Assembly: GCF_000455125.1 (NCBI RefSeq)
Contig: NZ_AUWR01000071.1
Span: forward strand, 1 to 64,000
DNA from: Mycobacterium sp. UM_WGJ
GTDB taxonomy: Bacteria > Actinomycetota > Actinomycetes > Mycobacteriales > Mycobacteriaceae
Reading direction: 5' to 3'
Length of the DNA: 64,000 bases
The notes beneath the pieces are model-generated. The model had not been told where the DNA came from, searched no databases, and worked only from the letters and a program-made list of their open reading frames with translations. This document shows, in pieces, positions 58,345-64,000 of this stretch (its first letter is position 1; each line of letters begins with the position of its first letter). The translations under genes were made by a program, and so were the position numbers.

Positions 58345-59379
58345 GTGACCTACGACCCGGGGCGGAGCGGCGGCGGTCGAGCCCCGGTGCTGCGGGATCG
58401 CTTCCGCGAGCCATTGCGCGCCCAGCGTGACCCGCTCGCCGCCGGTGCCGGGCGACTGCGGTCCGACCGTGATGTGCACCGCCAGTGGCGCAAGCAGACC
58501 TGGCTGGGCAGGTTCGTCTCCACCTACGGGTGGCGCGCGTACGCGCTGCCGGTGCTCATGGCTCTCACCGTCGTGGTGGTGTATCAGACGGTGACCGGTA
58601 CTGGAGTGCGCACCCAGTCCGCCGATGACACGGTTCAGGGGCCGCCGACGATCGGATCGGCGGGCACCTCGATCATCGGCGCACCACCGCGCGGCCTCAC
58701 CGAGTTCGACGTCAACCTGCCCACCGGTGTGCTGCCCAACGGCGGCCCGTTCACCGAAGCCGGCGACATGTCCTGGCACGTCATCCCGGGCATCGAGCCG
58801 GAATTCGGGCAGGGCACCGAGAAGGTGTTCGCCTACACCATCGAAGTGGAGAACGGCATCGACACCACCGCGTTCGGCGGCGACGAGGCATTCGCCCGGA
58901 TGGTCGACCAAACCCTGCGTAACCCCAAGGGATGGACGCATACCCCGCAGATCGGGTTCGTACGGGTCGACGCCAGCAGCCCGATCACCCCCGATTTCCG
59001 GATCTCGTTGACGTCGCCGATCACGGTCCGGGAGGGCTGCGGCTACGAGATTCCGCTGGAGGCGTCCTGCTATAACCCGGCATACGGGGCCAAGTCGGAG
59101 CCGCGGGTATTCATCAACGAAGCCCGCTGGGTTCGCGGTGCCGTGCCCTTCCAGGGCGACATCGGGTCCTACCGGCAGTACCTGATCAACCATGAGGTCG
59201 GCCACGCCATCGGCTACCAGCACCACGAACCGTGCGACAAGCAGGACGGGCTGGCGCCGGTGATGATGCAGCAGACGTTCGGCACCTCCAACGACGACGC
59301 GGCGAAGTTCGACCCGGACTGGGTCAAGCCCGACGGAAAGACCTGCCGCTTCAACCCCTGGCCGGCTCCGATTGCCTGA
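58345..59379 (+). CDS. Membrane-anchored zinc metalloprotease-like protein (DUF3152)
   Basis: A 344-residue protein (Rv3207c homologue). A basic cytoplasmic N-terminus (about 60 residues) precedes one membrane helix (about 65-85). The extracytoplasmic domain contains HEVGHAIGYQHH: H283-E284-x2-H287-x5-H293, an extended metzincin-type zinc motif, and a conserved Cys pair (REGCGYEIPLEASC). Peptidase activity is plausible yet unproven. GTG at 58345 is used, giving a sequence with TYDPGRSGGG; a longer frame to 58300 lacks a ribosome site. Confidence 0.85.
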   Translation: MTYDPGRSGGGRAPVLRDRFREPLRAQRDPLAAGAGRLRSDRDVHRQWRKQTWLGRFVSTYGWRAYALPVLMALTVVVVYQTVTGTGVRTQSADDTVQGPPTIGSAGTSIIGAPPRGLTEFDVNLPTGVLPNGGPFTEAGDMSWHVIPGIEPEFGQGTEKVFAYTIEVENGIDTTAFGGDEAFARMVDQTLRNPKGWTHTPQIGFVRVDASSPITPDFRISLTSPITVREGCGYEIPLEASCYNPAYGAKSEPRVFINEARWVRGAVPFQGDIGSYRQYLINHEVGHAIGYQHHEPCDKQDGLAPVMMQQTFGTSNDDAAKFDPDWVKPDGKTCRFNPWPAPIA

Positions 59380-59479
59380 GCCGGTCGGGCTGCCTTCGGG
59401 AAGCTTCGCGCGCGGTTTGTCGTTGCCCCCACCAGCTGCTGTGATGGGTGGGCGGACCCGACGTTGAGGAGATTGCCAG

Positions 59480-60673
59480 GTGCCGAGATCACTGCCGCCG
59501 CTGGTGGAGCCGGCCGGCGAGCTGACCAGGGAGGAAGTAGCGCGCTACAGCCGCCACTTGATCATTCCCGATGTCGGCGTGCAGGGGCAGAAGCGACTCA
59601 AGAACGCTCGGGTGCTGGTGATCGGTGCCGGTGGATTGGGTGCGCCGACACTGCTGTATCTGGCCGCCGCCGGCGTCGGAACCCTCGGGATTGTCGACTT
59701 CGACATCGTCGAGGAGTCGAACCTGCAGCGCCAGGTCATCCACGGTGTCTCTGACATCGGCCGCACCAAGGCCGAAAGCGCCCGGGACTCGATTGCCGAG
59801 GTCAACCCGCTCTTACGCGTGCAGCTGCACCAGGTACGGCTGGACCGCTCCAACGCCGTCGACCTGTTCAGCCAGTACGACCTGATCCTGGACGGCACCG
59901 ACAACTTCGCCACCCGCTACCTGGTCAACGACGCCGCGGTGTTGGCGCACAGGCCCTACATCTGGGGCTCGATCTATCGCTTCGAGGGCCAGGTGTCGGT
60001 GTTCTGGGAGGACGCCCCGGCCGATGAGGCCGGCAATGAGCGCGGTCTCAACTACCGCGACCTGTATCCCGAGCCCCCGCCGCCAGGCATGGTGCCGTCG
60101 TGCGCCGAGGGCGGAGTGCTCGGCGTGTTGTGCGCCTCGATCGGGTCGGTGATGGGCACCGAGGCGATCAAGTTGATCACCGGTATCGGAGAATCGCTGC
60201 TGGGACGGCTGATGATCTACGACGCCTTGGAGATGAGCTACCGCACCATTGCGATCCGCAAGGATCCCGCCACACCGGCGATCACCGAATTGGTCGACTA
60301 CGACGCGTTCTGCGGCGTAGTTCCCGAGGATGACGCCGCTGCGGCCGCCGGGTCCACGATCACTCCCGCCGAGCTGCGCGAGCTGCTGGACTCCGGGCAA
60401 CTGCTGGCCCTGATCGATGTGCGCGAGCCGGGAGAATGGGCGATCAACCGCATCGAGGGCGCCCAGTTGGTCCCGCAGTCGACGATCAACACCGGTGAGG
60501 GGCTGGCAAAACTCCCGCAGGACCGAATGTCGGTGCTGTACTGCAAGACCGGGATCCGTTCGGCGCAAGCCCTAGCCACCCTGAAGAAGGCCGGCTTTGC
60601 CAACGCGGTCCACCTGCAGGGCGGAATTGTGGCGTGGGCCAAGCAGATGCAGCCCGATATGGTCATGTATTAG
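59480..60673 (+). CDS. moeZ: Adenylyltransferase/sulfurtransferase MoeZ
   Basis: A 397-residue ThiF-rhodanese fusion (Rv3206c, MoeB1/MoeZ). The N-terminal ThiF domain has ARYSRHLIIPDVGVQGQ, ATP-binding GAGGLGAPTLLYLAAAGVG and the CAEGGVLGVL stretch. The C-terminal rhodanese domain (about 285-397) has active-site C355 in YCKTGIRSAQA. In mycobacteria it activates and sulfurates ThiS/MoaD-like carriers such as CysO, supplying sulfur for cysteine and molybdopterin. GTG at 59480 with AGGAG nine bases upstream. The two tandem repeats follow its stop. Confidence 0.93.
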   Translation: MPRSLPPLVEPAGELTREEVARYSRHLIIPDVGVQGQKRLKNARVLVIGAGGLGAPTLLYLAAAGVGTLGIVDFDIVEESNLQRQVIHGVSDIGRTKAESARDSIAEVNPLLRVQLHQVRLDRSNAVDLFSQYDLILDGTDNFATRYLVNDAAVLAHRPYIWGSIYRFEGQVSVFWEDAPADEAGNERGLNYRDLYPEPPPPGMVPSCAEGGVLGVLCASIGSVMGTEAIKLITGIGESLLGRLMIYDALEMSYRTIAIRKDPATPAITELVDYDAFCGVVPEDDAAAAAGSTITPAELRELLDSGQLLALIDVREPGEWAINRIEGAQLVPQSTINTGEGLAKLPQDRMSVLYCKTGIRSAQALATLKKAGFANAVHLQGGIVAWAKQMQPDMVMY

Positions 60674-60691
60674 CGCTATAGACCCGGTGCA

Positions 60692-60797
60692 CGGTGCTTT
60701 TGGCGGTGACCCGCCGCGCCCGGCTCCGCCGCGCTCGCGATCACCGGTGCTTTTGGCGGTGACCCGCCGCGCCCGGCTCCGCCGCGCTCGCGATCAC
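60692..60797. repeat. Perfect tandem duplication of a 53-bp GC-rich unit
   Basis: Copies at 60692-60744 and 60745-60797 are identical. The unit begins CGGTGCTTTTGGCGGTGACC and ends GGCTCCGCCGCGCTCGCGAT plus CAC. Its last 25 nt are the reverse complement, one mismatch, of the repeat at 53.3 kb, and resemble 17147-17171. It lies 19 bp after moeZ and just before the next GTG. Confidence 0.9.
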
Positions 60798-60815
60798 CGC
60801 GGTTAGTCTTATCGC

Positions 60816-61670
60816 GTGACCATCGAGCCGCCGCCCGAACATGTGCTGGCGACGTTCGGTATTCGCAACGTTTCGCCCACACCGCTTGGTGCCGGCTGGG
60901 AAGACGGCTGGAAGTGCGGGGAAGTGGTCCTGTCGATGGTCGCCGACCATGCCAGGGCCGCGTGGTCGGCTAAAGTCCGCGAGACCCTGTTCGCCGACGG
61001 CATCCGCCTGGCCCGCCCCGTGCGGTCCACCGACGGACGTTATGTGGTGTCGGGCTGGCGCGCGGACACCTTCGTCGGTGGCAGCCCCGAGCCGCGCCAC
61101 GACGAGGTGGTGTCGGCGGCGGTTCGGCTGCACGAGGCCACCTCCAAGTTGGAGCGGCCCCGATTCTTGACCCAGGCACCGGTGGCGCCGTGGGCCGACG
61201 TCGACGTGTTCATCGCCGCGGACCGGGCGGCCTGGGAGGAACGGCCGTTCGCCTCGCTGCAGGCCGGTGCACGATTGGCTCCGGGCTCGGTGGACGGTCA
61301 GCGGTCGATCGACCTGATCAACCAGCTGGCCACTTTGCGCAAGCCCACCAGGAGTCCCAGCCAGTTGGTGCACGGCGACCTATACGGCACGGTGCTGTTC
61401 TCCGGCGCCGCGGCGCCCGGCATCACCGACATCACGCCCTACTGGCGGCCCGCCTCGTGGGCTGCCGGGGTAGTGGTGGTCGACGCCCTGTCGTGGGGTG
61501 ACGCCGACGACGGGCTGATCGAACGGTGGGAGACGCTGCCCGAGTGGCCGCAGATGTTGCTGCGCGCGTTGATGTTCCGTCTTGCCGTACATGCGCTGCA
61601 TCCGCGCTCCACCGAGGAGGCGTTCCCCGGTCTGGCCCGCACTGCGGCGCTGGTCCGCCTGGCGCTCTAG
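60816..61670 (+). CDS. Aminoglycoside phosphotransferase-fold protein (Rv3205c-like)
   Basis: A 284-residue protein of the actinobacterial TIGR02569-type family, homologous to Rv3205c. LVHGDLYGTVLFSG (about 185-198) resembles the HGD-x4-N/V catalytic loop of the kinase/APH fold, with the expected Asn absent; ITDITPYWRPASWAAGVVVVDAL follows in the DxD position. Catalysis is therefore uncertain. GTG at 60816 starts immediately after the tandem repeat. Neighbours moeZ and, converging, the ATL gene suggest no common function. Confidence 0.78.
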   Translation: MTIEPPPEHVLATFGIRNVSPTPLGAGWEDGWKCGEVVLSMVADHARAAWSAKVRETLFADGIRLARPVRSTDGRYVVSGWRADTFVGGSPEPRHDEVVSAAVRLHEATSKLERPRFLTQAPVAPWADVDVFIAADRAAWEERPFASLQAGARLAPGSVDGQRSIDLINQLATLRKPTRSPSQLVHGDLYGTVLFSGAAAPGITDITPYWRPASWAAGVVVVDALSWGDADDGLIERWETLPEWPQMLLRALMFRLAVHALHPRSTEEAFPGLARTAALVRLAL

Positions 61671-61702
61671 CTTTCTCGGCTTTGGCGCCGAATGCGGATC
61701 CG

Positions 61703-61999
61703 TCAGAACCGGTGTCGCAGCGTGCGCAGATCCACCTTCCCGCCGACGGCCAGGACTCCTTCGGCGCGAAGACGTTCCAGTTGCTCGGTGCGCAAGTGAT
61801 CCGCCGGCCGTCCCGACGCTGGGAGCACCCGGTGCCAGGGCAGATCCGCCCCGTCGATCCGCAGAATCCAGCCCACGATGCGGGGACTGGAAAGCCCTGC
61901 CGCGGAAGCGACATCGCCATATGTGGTGACCCGGCCGGCGGGCACACTGATGATCAGCGCACGCACCACCTCGACCTGTTCGTCGGTGACGGCCGCCAC
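61703..61999 (-). CDS. Alkyltransferase-like DNA repair protein (ATL)
   Basis: A 98-residue ATL protein (Rv3204 homologue). The MGMT-type HTH is TTYGDVASAAGLSSPRIVGWIL; the active-site motif is PWHRV where methyltransferases have PCHRV. Trp in place of Cys means it binds but does not repair O6-alkylguanine, and it is thought to flag lesions for nucleotide excision repair. GTG at 61999 behind AGGGG is chosen; it begins 11 bp after the lipV stop, forming an operon. Complete at its 3' end (RTLRHRF). Confidence 0.9.
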   Translation of the reverse strand: MAAVTDEQVEVVRALIISVPAGRVTTYGDVASAAGLSSPRIVGWILRIDGADLPWHRVLPASGRPADHLRTEQLERLRAEGVLAVGGKVDLRTLRHRF

Positions 62000-62010
62000 G
62001 GACTGCGCCC

Positions 62011-62793
62011 CTAGCGCCGGGCCAGCTGCGCCCGGATCACCGCGGCAGCCTCGGCGGGACGGGCCTGGTCGACCATGTGATTGCAGTCGAAGTCGACCAG
62101 CTGGAAGTTCGCGCCCAGCCGATCCCGCAAACCGTCGGTGAGCGTCGCTGTCACATACGGCGGCGAGGTGCGGGTGGCCCGCACGACGGTGGTCGGCGTG
62201 GACTGCGGCAGCACGACCGCGCGGGCCAACTCGCTCCAGTACGACATCACCGCGGGCACGCTGATACGCCAACCGAAGCGGCCCGTGGGCAGCGCGACCA
62301 GATGCTCCTCGAGTTCGTTGTCGAGCAGGTCGGGATCCACGTCGGACCAGGCACCGTTCTCTTTCTCGGCGCGCGCCTCCGCGGGATCGGGGTAGTCGGG
62401 GGAGGCCAGCATCGCGGCGGCGATCGTGGCCATCCACTCGCCGTCCAGGCCGATCGCCGGGTCGAGCAGGATCAGCGCGTCGACGAGGTCGGGGCGTGCT
62501 GCGGCCAGATGCAGCGCAATCGCACCGCCGAAGGAATGCGCGACCACCGGAACCGGGCCGTCCGCGGTGTCCTCCAGCAGCGCCGCCAGCGCTGCGACGT
62601 TGGCGTCGATGCTCCACGGGGCCGCCCACGACGAGTGGCCGTGGCCGATCAGGTCTGGTGCGGCGACGGCGATGTCGGGCAGCTGGTCGGCCACGTAGCG
62701 CCAGCGGGCCCCGTGACCGGTCAGCCCGTGGACCGCCAGCATCTGGACCGGCCCGGACGGTCCGTAGCGGTGCACATGCAGGAGATCGCTCAC
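62011..62793 (-). CDS. lipV: Alpha/beta hydrolase LipV-like
   Basis: A 260-residue hydrolase, homologue of LipV (Rv3203). LAVHGLTGHGARWRYVADQL holds the oxyanion region; APDLIGHGHSSWAAP; the nucleophile Ser in VVAHSFGGAIALHLAAARPD; and an acid-His pair including DFDCNHMVDQA. A lipase/esterase on short acyl esters is likely. GTG at 62793 (SDLLHVHRYGPSG) is selected by homologue start; ATG at 62892 would add 33 residues. Followed 11 bp later by the ATL gene. Confidence 0.85.
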   Translation of the reverse strand: MSDLLHVHRYGPSGPVQMLAVHGLTGHGARWRYVADQLPDIAVAAPDLIGHGHSSWAAPWSIDANVAALAALLEDTADGPVPVVAHSFGGAIALHLAAARPDLVDALILLDPAIGLDGEWMATIAAAMLASPDYPDPAEARAEKENGAWSDVDPDLLDNELEEHLVALPTGRFGWRISVPAVMSYWSELARAVVLPQSTPTTVVRATRTSPPYVTATLTDGLRDRLGANFQLVDFDCNHMVDQARPAEAAAVIRAQLARR

Positions 62794-63078
62794 GTCGCTG
62801 ATGCTGCCAGCCGGGGCATTCGGTCGGCGGGTCGGCCTGGGTAACCCGGTGCTGAATGTCCCCAAGTCCAGGGAAGACCCTGTGTCGCTCACCTATGTCG
62901 CCGTTGGCGGCGGAGCCGCAATGTCGCTGCTAGAGGCCGAGTTTGAACAGGGTGAGTACTAGGGGGGTGATCGCTGGAGTCGTCGCTGCCGGTGCTGCTG
63001 TGGCGTTGGCCGGTCGCGCCGCGCCGACACAGCCCGCATCTGGCCGGAGTTGTCAGACCCCGGTGATGTGATGGCGGG

Positions 63079-64000
63079 GTGAATGAGCGCTGGACACCCG
63101 AAGCGGGCGCCGTGCTGGACCCGGCGGCGCGCGGCGTCCTGCGGGTGCTCGGCGGACCCGGGACCGGCAAGACCAGTCTGCTGCTCGACACGGCGGTCGC
63201 CCACGTCGCCGCCGGCGTGGACGCGAACTCGGTGCTGCTGCTCACGGGTTCGGGCCGGCTTCCCGCTGCGGACCGCGGAGCCCTGACTGCGACGTTGCTG
63301 GCTGCCGCCGGACCCGACGCCGGCCAGGCGATCCGGGAATCTGTCGTGCGCACCGTGCACGGCTACGCCTTCGCGGTGCTGCAGCGCGCCGCGCGGCGGG
63401 CCGAGGCCGCGCCGCCGCGGCTGGTCACCGGGGCTGAGCAGGACAGCGTGATCCGCGAACTGCTCGCCGGTGACGGAGCCGCAGCCTGGCCGCCGTCGTT
63501 GCATGCGGCGCTGGCCACCGACGGTTTCGCCACCGAACTGCGGGACCTGATGGCGCGCTGCGCCGAACGCGGCGTCGACCCGGCCGAGCTGGTCCGGCTC
63601 GGCAAGCGGTGCCGCCGCCCGGAGTGGGCCGCCGCCGGCCGCTTCGCCCGGCAGTACGAGCAGGTGATGCTGCTGCGCGCCGCGGTCGGTACCGCGGCAC
63701 CCCAGGCGACCACGCCGGCGTTGGGCGCGGCCGAGTTGGTCGGGGCCGCGCTGGAGGCGTTCGCGACTGACCCGGACCTGCTCAACGACGAACGCAGCCG
63801 AATCCGGCTGCTGCTGGTCGACGACGCCCAGCAACTCGACCCGCAGGCGGCCCGGTTGGTGCGGGTTCTCGCCGCCGGCGTGCACCGCACGGTGATCGCG
63901 GGCGACCCTGATCAGGCGGTGTTCGGCTTCCGCGGAGCCGAACCCACCGTCCTGCTGACCGACGACGCCCAACCCGGCGGAGCCGGGGTGCCGGTGGTGA
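63079..64000 (+). CDS. adnA: Helicase-nuclease subunit AdnA, N-terminal part
   Basis: The first 307 residues of a UvrD-like motor protein, truncated by the window edge. GTG at 63079 gives NERWTPEAGAVLDP. Walker A is GGPGTGKTSLLL, motif Ia-like VVRTVHGYAFAVLQ, Walker B RLLLVDDAQQLDPQAARLVR and motif III VIAGDPDQAVFGFRGAEP. Position and sequence match Rv3202c, AdnA, which with AdnB (Rv3201c, expected next) forms the mycobacterial end-resection motor. The C-terminal nuclease domain is outside the window. Confidence 0.88.
   Translation, partial: MNERWTPEAGAVLDPAARGVLRVLGGPGTGKTSLLLDTAVAHVAAGVDANSVLLLTGSGRLPAADRGALTATLLAAAGPDAGQAIRESVVRTVHGYAFAVLQRAARRAEAAPPRLVTGAEQDSVIRELLAGDGAAAWPPSLHAALATDGFATELRDLMARCAERGVDPAELVRLGKRCRRPEWAAAGRFARQYEQVMLLRAAVGTAAPQATTPALGAAELVGAALEAFATDPDLLNDERSRIRLLLVDDAQQLDPQAARLVRVLAAGVHRTVIAGDPDQAVFGFRGAEPTVLLTDDAQPGGAGVPVV

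Noticed and set aside
62014-62629. Long N-terminal extension of the ATL protein overlapping lipV
   Set aside because: It is the wrong frame through lipV; GTG 61999 with AGGGG gives the ATL length.

Overview
The window comes from a chromosome of the Mycobacteriaceae. It is GC-rich and carries several PE and PPE genes, a DevR/DevS (DosR/DosS) pair, WhiB1, SigH with RshA, a FasR-type TetR, the actinobacterial helicase-nuclease AdnA and the 24-residue mycobacterial ribosomal protein bL37. From about 9.7 kb to the right edge the order follows, inverted, the Mycobacterium tuberculosis block Rv3242c to Rv3202c: comF, hpf, secA1, Rv3235-like, WS/DGAT, ppk2, ferredoxin reductase with desA3, rsgA, aroA, SRAP, SDR, ybaK, sigH-rshA, TB7.3, pdtaS, whiB1, Rv3218-like, entC, gpm2, ParA, Rv3212-like, rhlE, TB9.4, fasR, moeZ, ATL, lipV, adnA. 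All homology statements come from reading the sequences, not from a database search. The species cannot be named; PE/PPE abundance together with a quinol NO reductase and a degraded catechol pathway suggests an environmental non-tuberculous mycobacterium.

Region 1 (1-9.7 kb) is a DosR-type locus: an Acg/Rv3131-like nitroreductase gene and the devR-devS operon. The expected tgs1 is reduced to its first 33 codons, abutting another gene remnant at a sharp junction. Beyond an SDR gene lies an operon of norB (quinol NO reductase), a Cys-rich membrane protein and an SPFH protein. An NO/hypoxia sensor and an NO-removing enzyme are therefore close together.

Region 2 (9.7-24.5 kb) is mostly conserved housekeeping: ComF, ribosome hibernation factor, SecA1, lipid acyltransferase, polyphosphate kinase 2, the ferredoxin-reductase and DesA3-type desaturase pair (which shares a repeated palindrome), a PE-PPE pair, RsgA and AroA.

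Region 3 (24.6-44.1 kb) is accessory. It holds a receptor Ser/Thr kinase, a secreted PE-PPE-domain hydrolase, a PE-PPE-PPE cluster, a luciferase-like oxidoreductase, a methyltransferase, two tandem PPE proteins ending in SHOCT domains, an OmpR-type two-component system, a partial beta-ketoadipate cluster (pcaD, pcaI, pcaJ, catC and a catA-like scrap), and a TetR, CsbD and STAS group with four copies of the palindrome GTTTACGNCGTAAAC.

Region 4 (44.1-64 kb) returns to the conserved backbone: the SigH/RshA stress module, TB7.3/PdtaS, WhiB1 with CRP-like sites, isochorismate synthase, RhlE, FasR, MoeZ, LipV and the start of adnA, cut by the window edge. A GC-rich intergenic repeat occurs in three places (17.1, 53.3 and 60.7 kb), twice as tandem copies. 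No tRNA, rRNA, IS element or CRISPR array was seen.
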